Of a stretch of 64,000 nt of DNA, positions 24,300 to 35,319 are shown piece by piece. The position numbers were made by a program, and so were the translations under genes. A model generated the notes under the pieces. It was given only the letters and a program-made list of their open reading frames with translations. It was not told the DNA's origin and did not search any database. The number at the start of each line of letters is the position of its first letter. Position 1 is the stretch's first letter. The DNA is from Valencia hispanica (lineage: Eukaryota > Chordata > Actinopteri > Cyprinodontiformes > Valenciidae), in assembly GCA_963556495.2 (NCBI GenBank), contig OY747710.1, positions 41,825,500 to 41,889,499 of the forward strand. Direction: 5' to 3'.

Positions 24300-24726
24300 T
24301 CTTTGTTTTTGTGGACAACTGTTCTCTCTGGTTTTGAATGCTGTGCAGCTGGAAGGATTTTTGCTGATACTTTATTTTTTTGGACATTTGTTATGATGCA
24401 TAACCATGGCAACAAGGTGGTTTACAACTGGGAGCAGCTGATTAACATCACAAAAGCTCGCATAAAACCTCAACTACAGCCACAAAACCCTGATGAGTTG
24501 AATAGAAGACGCCATAGATCCAGAGCATCCTCTACATCAGACTGTCATACAACTACAGAGCGTCTTCAGTCAGAGGCTTCTTCAGATCTGCAGAGCACTA
24601 CAAGAGATCATCCCTACCCACAGCCATCAGCATCTACAACAAATCTTTGAAGGAACTTGCATAATAAGTTACAACAACATTTAATTTCCCTTTGGGATTA
24701 ATAAAGTAATTTTGAATTGAATTGAT
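24300..24726 (+). mobile_element. Internally deleted Rex1/CR1-like LINE (5' start joined to 3' end)
   Basis: The first part (to about 24520) encodes a VVYNWEQLINI stretch of the kind found at the N-terminus of such LINE proteins (family recollection). At 24521-24530 it switches to 'gagcatcctct', which begins the 3' end also seen at 23635 and 53496, and runs to the tail 'aataaagtaattttgaattgaattga'. Endonuclease and RT are absent, so this is either a deletion derivative or a LINE-derived non-autonomous family. The ORF 24303-24650 crosses the join but leaves the LINE frame. Confidence 0.55.
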
Positions 24727-25168
24727 TCAGAAATACAATTCAAGGATATGAGACATTTAATCTGTTGAACTCAACACGGGAACACTGAACTTACTCCTAC
24801 TCAAACCAAAATGTAGAAATAATAACCACATATTTACTAATAATACACACAAAGAGAGCTGAGCTTAATAGGCATTTTCTTTAGCTAGTAGCTTCTCTTT
24901 CTCCCTCCCTCACGATCAGCTGCGAGCTGGAGCTTCATTATTCCCTCCACCTCTGCTTCAGCAGCCAAACAAACAGTTGGGTTTCTTCATACTGCACTTA
25001 TGGATATGGGAAATGGATATACAACTACATGAAACATTTATGTGGTATTTACCAGAATTTAATTATGTCACCTGGTATTAAAAACTAAATTGGCAAATAG
25101 ATAATTTCTGTTTTTGTTGGGGCGGAAATTTACTCCAAATTATTTTTCCTTTGTGGACAATGGCCCTG
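24727..25168. other. Intergenic sequence, nothing recognised
   Basis: AT-rich sequence with no protein-like frame or repeat end noticed. Confidence 0.45.
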
Positions 25169-25405
25169 TTGTGCAGCAGATAGATAGGATTTGGCTATAA
25201 TTAAATATGAATAATTGCCTAGGGCAACTATTAATAAGATTAACAATTTTATGTAAAATTTACCAAGTTTGGGGGCACCATCCTGGTGGATTCCAGGAAC
25301 ATTTATATATATATAGCCAAATTGTTCAGTCTCAGTTTATGTTTATGATTACCAGCCTGATAAGACTGAGATAATTAAACAATAGATGAAGGAATACGTT
25401 CTTAC
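25169..25405 (+). repeat. Dispersed repeat, copy A
   Basis: About 240 bp from 'gttgtgcagcagatagatagg' to 'aatacgttctt' that is the reverse complement, at very roughly 80-85% by eye, of 42835-43075. Shared landmarks include 'accaagtttgggg', 'agccaaattgttca' and 'ataattaaacaatagatgaa'. The family is unknown to me. Confidence 0.8.
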
Positions 25406-26339
25406 GCTGTGGACATTAATTGTATGCATCACTCCCAAGTAATCCCAGACAACTTCTTTTTAAGTTAAGGGGACTTTATTTAGAAAATAGAAAATCCCAT
25501 CTATTCTAAAGCATGCAAAAATTACTACAGATCTTAGACAACAATAATAGGTGAACATTAAACACAATTAACATGAAATGAAATCAGTGAGACAGCTGAG
25601 GTTCGGGTCAGAAAAGGAGGGGGGCCCTCACTCCAGGGAGCCCAAGTCACAGATAGTCTCTGGGACAAAAGTCATAAATCTCAGCTCTGTGCCAAGATGG
25701 AGATCAGCACATGGACTCTAAGAAAGAGTCATAAAACTAGCTTTGGCTGAAGGAGCACATGTGGGAAGCGTTCATGTGGTAGGCCTCTGCTTTAGCGACA
25801 GACTAAAGACAATGGAGTTAACCTTTTCAGCTAAGACCAGCTAACACAGGCCGGACCGAGCCCGACTCTGCCGACGGAGTGATCAGGGAGCGAGAGAGAT
25901 GGAGAGAAAAGAGAGGAAGGAAAAAGAAAGAAAGGTGTGATCTGCTCAGGATAAAACAAACAGTTTCAAACACAGCAATTTCAGCTGTGACAGGTAAGCG
26001 CTTAAAAACACTTTTACCAACAATGAACGAGATCTAACTCGTTGAAACTCTATTTTCTCTATTTATCTCCGCCCAGACACAATATTAGTATAAATGAACC
26101 GGTTCAGTCCTACTTTGCTTTGAAGGAGGTCCAGTCCACTAGTAGGAGAGCGAATTGTTTCCGTAGTTGAGCAAGAAAAGGGAGAGTTATAAAAAAAAAA
26201 CCTGTACAGGATTTTAAGGACCATGTGGCCCAAAGGCAGGCTGGATGGCCTGTAGGTCGACGTCTAATGAACTGTCTGGGAACAGTTCTGATACAGCTCA
26301 AACGAGACACATGGCACCATGGTTCTAAACATTAAACCG
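25406..26339. other. Possible extension of dispersed repeat A
   Basis: After copy A the sequence keeps a layout loosely like the region beyond copy B (a 'tttattt' zone, then GC-richer words such as 'gagtgatcagggagcgagag' near 25880), but base-level similarity is weak. A purine tract lies at 25880-25940. No gene was recognised. Confidence 0.3.
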
Positions 26340-26690
26340 TTTTTAGAAAAGAGCTTTACTGTCACCCAATTCATAAAACCTGCCTTATCAGCCCATTACC
26401 CAAAAGTGCCAACACTGAGCCAAAATCGAGCCAACTGTGTTTTTTCTAATACCGGCAGATTTCTGTATCCCTACTGTCGGGCCACACACCACGTTGCATG
26501 TGTCCACTGCATTGTGTCCACTTCCGGCAATATTTTACCGAACTACAATCGGGCCAAATAAGAAAGACAGCATCAGCTCAACTACTGAACATCTGTTTGG
26601 GGCCATTAAAGGAAACAAGTGATTCGGCCGACCCGGACCTCAGCCAACAGTTCCACAGCTCAGCCACAATCTGGCCAATTATGCTTGCTA
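26340..26690. repeat. Loose GGGCCA-type repeat
   Basis: Recurrent words 'gccaacactgagcc', 'cgagccaactgtg', 'tcgggccacacacc' and 'caatcgggccaaat' at irregular spacing resemble a more degraded form of 23858-24181. The overlapping short plus-strand ORFs here look like by-products. Confidence 0.35.
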
Positions 26691-27094
26691 TATGGTTTGT
26701 TTATCAACACCACGATGCATGTGCAAATGGTGTGACACCAAACCTTTACATTACTCCCTGGTTCCCACTATTATTATTTGTGGTTATCTGCAGCTGCAGG
26801 GTTGGTTAGCCATGTTAGATTGTTTGCTAGCCAAGTCTTACATGATGTCAAGTGATCACTGCAGATTATTGCATTTTTAATCATCTGCTCGTTCCATTTG
26901 CTTCTTCAGATCGCTTGCAACCAAAGACATCTTTTGTTTGCCCTGAAAGGGGCAAGTTGATGGCATGCAGGTTTGTTGTTTTTATCAAAGCAACCAACAG
27001 CAAAAGACATAGGCTAATCGCATCTCTTTCTGCAGACTACACGCTCAGCAGAGCAGGGAGTGAATTTTATTCCCATGGGTATTGTGTGATCAGA

Positions 27095-28696
27095 TACACT
27101 ACCGTTCAAAAGTTTGGGGTCACATTGAAATGTCCTTATTTTTGAAGGAAAAGCACTGTACTTTTCAATGAAGATAACTTTAAACTAGTCTTAACTTTAA
27201 AGAAATACACTCTATACATTGCTAATGTGGTAAAGGACTATTCTTGGTGCAATATCTACATAGGTGTATAGAGGCCCATTTCCAGCAACTATCACTCCAG
27301 TGTTCTAATGGTACAATGTGTTTGCTCATTGGCTCAGAAGGCTAATTGATGATTAGAAAACCCTTGTGCAATCATGTTCACACATCTGAAAACAGTTTAG
27401 CTCGGTACAGAAGCTACAAAACTTACCTTCCTTTGAGCAGATTGAGTTTCTGGAGCATCACATTTGTGGGGTCAATTAAACGCTCAAAATGGCCAGAAAA
27501 AGAGAACTTTCATCTGAAACTCGACAGTCTATTCTTGTTCTTAGAAATGAAGGCTATTCCATGCGAGAAATTGCTAAGAAATTGAAGATTTCCTACAACG
27601 GTGTGTACTACTCCCTTCAGAGGACAGCACAAACAGGCTCTAACGAGAGTAGAAAAAGAAGTGGGAGGCTGCGTTGCACAACTGAGCAAGAAGATAAGTA
27701 CATTAGAGTCTCTAGTTTGAGAAACAGACGCCTCACAGGTCCCCAACTGGCATCTTCATTAAAAAGTACCCGCAAAACACCAGTGTCAACATCTACAGTG
27801 AAGAGGCGGCTGCGGGATTCTGGGCTTCAGGGCAGAGTGGCAAAGAAAAAGCCATATCTGAGACTGGCCAATAAAAGAAAAAGATTAAGATGGGCAAAAG
27901 AACACAGACATTGGACAGAGGAAGACTGGAAAAAAGTGTTGTGGACGGATGAATCCAAGTTTGAGGTGTTTGGATCACAAAGAAGAACGTTTGTGAGACG
28001 CAGAACAACTGAAAAGATGCTGGAAGAATGCCTGACGCCATCTGTTAAGCATGGTGGAGGTAATGTGATGGTCTGGGGTTGCTTTGGTGCTGGTAAGGTG
28101 TGAGATTTGTACAGGGTAAAAGGGATTCTGAATAAGGAAGGCTATCACTCCATTTTGCAACGCCATGCCATACCCAGTGGACAGCGCTTGATTGGAGCCA
28201 ATTTCATCCTACAACAGGACAATGACCCAAAACACACCTCGAAATTGTGCAAGAACTATTTAGAGAAGAAGCAGGCAGCTGGTATTCTATCGGTAATGGA
28301 GTGGCCAGCGCAGTCACCAGATTTGAACCCCATTGAGCTGTTGTGGGAGCAGCTTGACCGTATGGTACGCAAGAAGTGCCCATCCAACCAATCCAAATTG
28401 TGGGAGCTGCTTCTAGAAGCGTGGGGTGCAATTTCTCCAGATTACCTCAACAAATTAACAGCTAGAATGCCAAAGGTCTGCAATGCTGTAATTGCTGCAA
28501 ATGGAGGATTCTTTGACGAAAGCAAAGTTTGATGTAAAAAAAATCTTATTTCAAATACAAATCATTATTTCTAACCTTGTCAATGTCTTGACTCTATTTT
28601 CTATTCATTTCACAACGTATGGTGGTGAATAAGTGTGACTTTTCATGGAAAACACAAAATTGTTTGGGTGACCCCAAACTTTTGAACGGTAGTGTA
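27095..28696 (+). mobile_element. Tc1/mariner transposon, DD38E type, copy 2
   Basis: The element (27097-28694, 1598 bp) has perfect 27-bp terminal inverted repeats beginning 'cactaccgttcaaaagtttg' and TA on both sides (27095-27096, 28695-28696). It has the same organisation as copy 1 but unrelated flanks, so the two arose by separate transpositions and not by local duplication. It lacks about 20 bp present in copy 1 before the transposase. Confidence 0.96.
27489..28532 (+). pseudogene. Tc1-type transposase, one in-frame stop
   Basis: A 347-residue DD38E transposase frame with the two helix-turn-helix segments (about residues 8-45 and 75-112), a basic stretch RKRSGR (55-60) between them, and the triad D154, D244 and E283. 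The only break is TGA at codon 205 (28101-28103), right after GCFGAGKV and between the first and second catalytic aspartates. The frame continues unshifted to the normal stop at 28530-28532. Copy 1 has the same TGA. A protein stopped at residue 204 would keep the DNA-binding part but lack two catalytic residues, so by itself it could bind but not cut. Confidence 0.94.
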
Positions 28697-28979
28697 TATA
28701 CCCAATATAATTTTTGTGGACTTGGAAAAGGCGCCAGGAAAGCACACAAAAAAGAGTAAACAGGGATAAATCAGAGTTAATATGGCATTGAAAACTGAAA
28801 ACAATGAGCTCAACTGAATTTTTATCTCAACAGTATCATCTTTTTTAAAATGGACTTTCTGAAGCTTAATATCCTGAGAACCTGTCTTTCCCTCATTAAA
28901 AACATGCCTAAGGTGTTGCTCTGACCCATTCACTCATGTTAGAGTAATCTTTGAGTCTCTGCTGGTAGTTCTCGGGGTT
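28697..28979. other. Intergenic sequence, nothing recognised
   Basis: No feature seen; the overlapping minus-strand ORF from 28643 is fortuitous. Confidence 0.45.
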
Positions 28980-29230
28980 GCTGAAATGCCTTGTCCCACC
29001 TATCCCCGCCTTTTCCACCCATCTCCTCCTCCGACCTTACGTACTCGGCCGAGAGCCTCGCCCCTGCAGAGCCCCCCCCACCCCGGCCCCAAACCTCCCC
29101 ACCTAACACAACTCCGGCTGAGTCCCAGGTGCAGTGATTATAACACACCAGCTGCAGCTGCGCGTCTTTTGTGGGATTTTATTCCCGACTCCGTGCATGC
29201 TGGGATGATGCACGGTATGTGACGAACTGA
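28980..29230. promoter_or_regulatory. GC-rich island with G-quadruplex motif
   Basis: A GC- and CpG-rich patch in AT-rich surroundings. It holds runs of C at 29072-29100 that give four G-runs on the minus strand (a G4N6G4N2G4N1G8 pattern). It also holds E-box words 'cagctg' near 29150 and 'gcatgctgggatgatgca' near 29196. This could be a promoter or a conserved regulatory element, but no exon is visible beside it. A chance GC patch is possible. Confidence 0.35.
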
Positions 29231-32200
29231 AGGGGAGTGTCAGAAAGAGTAGGAGGGTCTAAGAGAGGCACAGGCGAAAATCAAGGCGTCCAATACGGAA
29301 GTAAATTTCTTTACGATGGATTTGGATATATGACAGACTTTTAAAATAGTTAAGGTGACAATTTTATTGGAGTGTGCTATAGAAGGGTAATATGTGCCTG
29401 GAAGAAGCATAATACGCCCGTTTAATAAACCAAATAGAAAATCAAAAACTCAACTAAATAAACTAACATGAAATGGAAGTATAAACCCTAATGAAAATCT
29501 TAACTCAAATGAAAAAGTTAATCTAAACTCTGAACATGTATACAAACTATAAACTGAAACTAAAAAACAAAATCTTTCAACTCTAAACTAAAATACATTT
29601 GAGCTGTAAACTGTAAACCTAACTAGATGAAACTAGGTTAAACTATGATCTGCATATATATATATTAATATATAAACTAAACTAAGCTAGATTAAAACAA
29701 CAAAGATTAACTTAACCAAACTAAACTCTGAAACTATTGCAGTTTATAATTACCAAATAATAACTTAATAATAAGTTAAAGTCTCTTCATTTTTCTTTCG
29801 AAATTTGCCCTGGACAGAGGGGTTGCTCTGCACAGACATGTTGGTTTCTTCCATAACATCACAAAGATAATGCATACATGATTAATAAAAGCTTAATTTA
29901 AAGCAGCACTAATTGATTACAAGTACACTGGAAAAAACTAAACTATGACTAAAATAAAATAAAAACTAAACAAAAAAGAAAACAAATCCTTTAAACACCC
30001 AATTAGGGCAAAACAAAACATGCTAAAAACAAACCAAAGAGAGAAAATACCCAAAGCAGCAATGACATGTTTCAAACAGAAAACAGAGGCACAAACATTA
30101 TGAAGGAACATGAACTATATCAGTGAGTCAAATTTGGTTCATTTAATCCCGCACAACTATAATTGTTTTCTTAATACCATCATCCAAGCTCTACTTAATT
30201 TGTTTTTTATTTAAAAAGAAGTCTTTAAAAACATACTTTCAGCTAAGCTGGGTCTGTGTTATTATTTAACAGTAGGTTTGATGCACCCATAACAGCGATG
30301 TGTAAAACCAGTTTATTTAAATGCCACAGAAGGATACTATTGGCTTATTTGAAAAATGTGTTCCAAAAATCATCCCATCAGGTAGATAAAACTCCAAACT
30401 TTAAGACAGTTGCCTTGCATTAGCTATAAGCGTTCATATCTTTTGTCTTTTTCAACATTTTGTCATATAACAAACACAGATGTCAATTTAATTATTGACA
30501 TAATGTTATTATTTTAGATGAATGGTCGTTTTTTAAAGTAATCTTAAGACACTACATATTTTCTTGGAAAAACCATACCTATTGCATAGTTTATAAAACA
30601 CAAAACATGTTAATGTCCTCTTTAAACAGACAGGCAATGGGGAAAAAAAGGGTTAAATCTACATTCAGTCTTCTCTATGTATTCTGGCTTGTACACAGGT
30701 CATAAAGATGTGAAAGTCAGTTCACAATCCATCCTTTGTTCAAAACTCACTTTTTCCAAGTTCTGTCTAGCTGAACTTTGTTGTTGTTAAGCTCGAAAAA
30801 AGACAGACATTTTTCTCTCCAACTGGTTCACCTCAGAGTTTTTAACCCAATAAATGGCAGGAACATCCTCCATGATGTTAGACGGATAATGATTTGCAGG
30901 CCACACACAAGTTAGAAAAGGTTGTATAGAATAGTACAAAAGCAGGACTGCGCTGCGTTGAATGAAAACTAAATCGGTTCTGCTCAGTAAAACAGCGTTA
31001 GCAGGACCATGAAACGCGATAGTGTCATAATTAATTTTTATCATTGACATCTGTGCTTTTATCACATCAACTTATTAAAATGTCTTCTACTTAAATACAG
31101 ATGGAACAGATTTGACAGGGATCTGTGTTTTTTTTTTTTTAGATGAGTTAAGAGATTGAACTAACACGTGTAAACCAGTCTACTTCATCTGCAGCCTTGG
31201 AGCCTTTTCTTTTATACCATTCAAAATCCTTGTATGAAATTTCCGATTAGATAACATTTCTTACAGCTTGTGCCAAGTGTTACCAAGTGATCCCTTGCAC
31301 AAGGCAAACAGATAAGCACACCTAAGCATGAGTTCAGAAGAGCAGCAACACAACTGAAGTAGAGATGGAAAGAGGAGTAAAACAAAGAGAAAATGTGTAC
31401 ATTTTTAACCCTCGCCGTTTTCTCTAAACAAAATGCCACGAAAACCTCATCAAAACACAGCACAAAAAAATAATTCAACCACAGTGCAGCAAAAACACTT
31501 CTCAAGGCAGTTATTATCAATTTAGGGTGCATGAAGAATGTTTTTGTAGTTTGTAGTTTTGGAGTAAAGCCTCGCTAAACGGCTGTTTTTTGTTTCAACA
31601 TGATGCCAAAGCAGAGGCCGTGACTCTTCCACAGAACATGTCATGTCAGCTCCTTCAGTGGAACTTTAGATATTTTGTTAAGGAGCAATTCCAGTTCATC
31701 CTTGCAATAAACTTCCAGCATCATACCTCCATACCCTGTCAGTTCAAGAGCCCAGATATGCCTGTAAAATCCGCTCTTGGCCTCAGGGGCAAAAACTCAG
31801 GGACTGTTGCCGAAGCTCTCAGTAGAGCATTTGGGACTGAAATTGATTTGTTTCCTTTTTTCCACCTCAGGGCAGCCCAAGTGCAGGTGTGTAGGTAGAG
31901 CTAATACCTGAGTTTTGAAAAAGATACTCAAAAACAACAAGAAAAGCTTAATATAATAATCACATACATGAGCATTATTTTTTCTTCACAGAAAAAAATA
32001 CATTTGGAATGCTCCACAAATATTTTAATCTTTATTATGAATTTTAAGTGTAACAGAGGCAACAAACGTTTTTATCGGTTTGAATATTTCCAAGTTTAAT
32101 GAAAGCTCCATCAGTGCTGTAGCAGTTCTTCTTTTAGTAATACTGTTTCCTAAATTGCATAAAAAAAACAGTTCACTTTCAAAAGAGAAATATTTTCATT

Positions 32201-32880
32201 CTCTTGCCAGATGCTGGATTTAGGCTGCTAAAATAACTTTACATCACTGTGTCACAGATTTGGACTGTAAACATGCCTGTTCAGCCTCCAGATTGCTGTA
32301 ATTTGAGGTCACGATGTATTAAATAAATAAAAAAATATAGATTTTGTTTTTATTGTCCTGCAGAAAGTTTAAAAATGTGTTACATCAAAATGTGTAGGTT
32401 TGACGCATTTCCGATTTTACCTTAAGGTCATTAGTCTGATTTGGATGTGATTTATAAACTCTGAAAATGTTATGTGAATAATTTATTTTGGAAACAGCTG
32501 ACAGGTTTAGAACATACCCCAGAGGGCATACATGGCAGCATCATAGCTGGAGCGACTGCAGCAGGCAGCAGTCGGAGCGTCTGGCTGTCAGTCACAGCAC
32601 CAAGTAGTGGACGTTACTAGACAGAGTTGACACTTTAGCTGAAGATGCTTGTGTTGTGTTTTGACCTTACAGGATCCTCCAGAGGTATCCATAACTCAGA
32701 AACTTTTCAAGTTTTGCACCATGACAACTACAAGGATGTTTTTTGTGTGTTTTTTTTATTTTATCAGCGACAGACCTGGAGAAATTAAGAGAATGTTAAA
32801 ACAGTTGTCTGGACAAAACAACAGGAAGACTGAGCTAACTGCTGCCAGGCCAACCCAGGTTGCTTTATTGTTTGTTATTG
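29231..32880. other. AT-rich intergenic sequence
   Basis: Includes an A-rich low-complexity zone at about 29420-30020 built from 'aaactaaac'-like words. Sequence near 30450-30520 ('caacattttgtcatataacaaac') faintly recalls the end of a Tc1-type repeat such as that at 63270. No gene was recognised; the ORFs at 30787-31065, 31221-31532 and 31590-31898 lack domain-like features. Confidence 0.45.
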
Positions 32881-32885
32881 TCATT

Positions 32886-33135
32886 TGTAGTCCATCCATC
32901 CATTATCTTCTGTCTAGGCCCAAGTCACCTCAACTGGCTCCTCTGGATGTGGAGGAGCAGCGGCTGTACTCTGAGCCCCTCCTGTATGACTGACCTTCTC
33001 ACCATGTCTCTAAGGGAGCGCCCTGACACCCGGCCACTTGTGTATCTTGTTCTTTTGGTCACTACCCACTCCATTTTTCCATCAATCAAGTCTCAGAGAT
33101 ACTTTAACTCCTCTACTTGGGACGGGACCTCATTC
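32886..33135 (-). mobile_element. LINE ORF2 C-terminal fragment
   Basis: The plus strand reads 'catccatccattatcttctg', 'cacctcaactggctcctctgg', 'gaggagcagcggct' and 'ctctaagggagcgcc'. This matches the reverse complement of the RT C-terminus (the RSQLRWLGH-type region) of a LINE extremely common in teleosts. Internal deletions are evident. The minus strand is the coding sense, and no frame is intact. Confidence 0.6.
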
Positions 33136-35269
33136 GCGACCTGGAGAAGACACTCCACATATCTATCAAAATAGCACATTTGTGTTTATTTTATCTATCT
33201 ATCATCTGACTTCTAAAGTTTGTTTTCCTTAAATAACACCAGTCTCTCAAACTGTTCAAGCCCGCCTGTCTAGCCCATAAAACACACGTTGTGAAAGATT
33301 TTAGCATTTAAAATGGACTATGTTTACAACTTTTACACTTAAGTGTTTCACCTAAACTCTTCCCATTTGCTCGTTTATATTCATTGGCATCTAAATTAAT
33401 CAGTTGATCAGTTATTAACCAACAACCTCACAGAACAAACTCTGCCTCGTTATGTTGGAAAATGCGGGGCTGACATATGCCATCACGCTGTGATGTTTCG
33501 TCAGCAGCCTCAACGACTTCCCCTTTTAGCTGCCTGGTTGCACTTCACAGTGACCTGCAAGTCTTCATCTTAAAGGGAACCTCCTCCTATGCTTTTACAG
33601 ACTAATTATGTTAAAGATCCTTCCAGCTTGTTTTACAGAATGCTTCTAAAACATTTCATAGCAAAAGTACATAATGTACTCCCAAACCATGCAGCAGTAC
33701 TAAACCCACACACACACATATAGTTACACTCTCACATAAAATTCACAGTAAACCTAAGTCTTGGGCCAACGCTCCTAAACTAGCTTCCTGTCATCATCAT
33801 GTCACAGTGGGCGGGCTGAAACGGATGAGGAAGAGTGCTATCGATGTTGCAGGGAGCATTCCCCAAATTCTACCTCCGTGGGAATGTTTGATGTCCAGGT
33901 CACAAAGAGCGACCTGTCAACTTCACACCCAAATGCAGAGACCTAACTGTTCCTATTGGACTGAACAAGTGGTCTGCAACTATGTGTATGTATGTGAGAG
34001 TGTGTGTCTGAGAGACTACACACATCTGCTCCTCAGTTTTCATGTGTACATCGTAGCAGGAATTTTCCATATATCCACAAACTGGGATGATGTTTGAGCT
34101 TTGGTTATTTGAACTGCCTTAAGGTAAACATACTGTGGACGTTTTCGGCACAGTAAATGTGGAACCTGTGGAAGTACCTCAAGGCTCAGGGCGAGAACCC
34201 CCCACTGATGTCATAAAAAAAAAACTTGGCACATAGCTAAGCTTCAAAGGCAGGCTGTGCTTGGTAAAAACTTAAGTAGGAAATGCTGTCACTTATGCCA
34301 GATTTTTACTTCTGAGCCAAACTAAAGTTTTCAGAAATTCTGTTTCAAACCATTATACTGTGAAGGGATTCTGCTATGACATAAGTTAATTGAATATTTG
34401 TCCAATTCTTAGAAAAAATGTCAAACAAATATGTTTTCAGTGTCATAATGCAGCTTTAGTGCGTGAGAGAATGGTTATCTTAAGGTACCTATACTGTCCA
34501 CAATACCTGGTCAAATAAGGGCCTCTGTTTTTATTTACATCTTTAGGCTCTTTGCAGGAGCTGATCAAAAAGACAAAGTTTGTTTCCATTTTTGTGGTTA
34601 ATTCTATGAGAAATACCAATAATAAACTCCAAGCAATGGGTGAACTTTTGTTCATGGGTGGCTAAAAAGGATTACAATGGCTCTTGCTTCTTATCACCAA
34701 CAACGGTAGTAACAAATTAGGTATGGTTTGAAACGTCAGCATGATACCATGCAATAAGATAACGAGAGACATGTGTTGGGACACACACAGCCATTGGGTG
34801 GCGCTAACCCACACCAACAGGAGAAGAAGAGGACCAGAGTTTTCATAAGGGCTCGGGGTCCCTGGAGCATGCTCTCTTCCGCTTGGGCTTTCGGCCAGCC
34901 AGTGCCAGGAGAGACCCCAGGAAATCCTTCCTTCGCTGGCGAGGGGAAGGGACGCGAGTTTCTGGGAGAAGCTCACTCCAAGGATGACAAAGACTGCTGA
35001 TCGATCAGGTGGATCGCAAACCACAGATGAGATAAACCCAATAGCCGCTGGCTGCTCTGCTTTGTGACGATGACACTGGAAGCCACCATTGCTGTAGTAC
35101 CGCCATATAGCCACTAGTCATCCATTGGAATGCATTGCACCTTAGAAACGTTAAAAACAACTTTAATGCCCAGTGTCTAATTTTTTGGAACTGTCTACAG
35201 CTAGATAATCCTCCTGTTATTATGCTGGGTTAGACGCAATCAGAGGCACCAGGCTGGTTATCGTAGGAT
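33136..35269. other. Intergenic sequence, nothing recognised
   Basis: Contains a (CA)n stretch near 33710. At 34785-34835, 'attgggtggcgctaac' is followed by 'aggagaagaagagg', loosely like the short repeat at 15650. The 150-codon minus ORF (34662-35114) has no recognisable domain and is treated as chance. Confidence 0.4.
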
Positions 35270-35283
35270 AAATTTTATAAATC
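35270..35283. repeat. Target-site duplication, left copy, of the L1/Tx1 LINE
   Basis: 'aaattttataaatc', identical to 40442-40455. It directly adjoins the LINE's poly(A) tract, which appears as T-rich sequence on this strand. Confidence 0.9.
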
Positions 35284-35319
35284 ATTTTCTTTCTTTTTTT
35301 TTTTCTTTTTTTTTTTATA
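35284..35319 (-). other. Poly(A) tract of the LINE
   Basis: T-rich run with a few other bases on the plus strand, i.e. A-rich on the minus strand, immediately next to the target-site duplication. An AATAAA on the minus strand ('cataataaagattttt', about 35448-35463) lies about 130 bp before the tract. Confidence 0.85.

Noticed and set aside
28101..28103. Selenocysteine or readthrough at the shared TGA of the Tc1 transposases
   Set aside because: No selenocysteine insertion structure was noticed, and transposases of this family are not selenoproteins. A shared nonsense mutation is simpler.
34662..35114. 150-codon minus-strand ORF as a host gene
   Set aside because: No domain, no similar frame nearby, no splice-like or promoter context visible.
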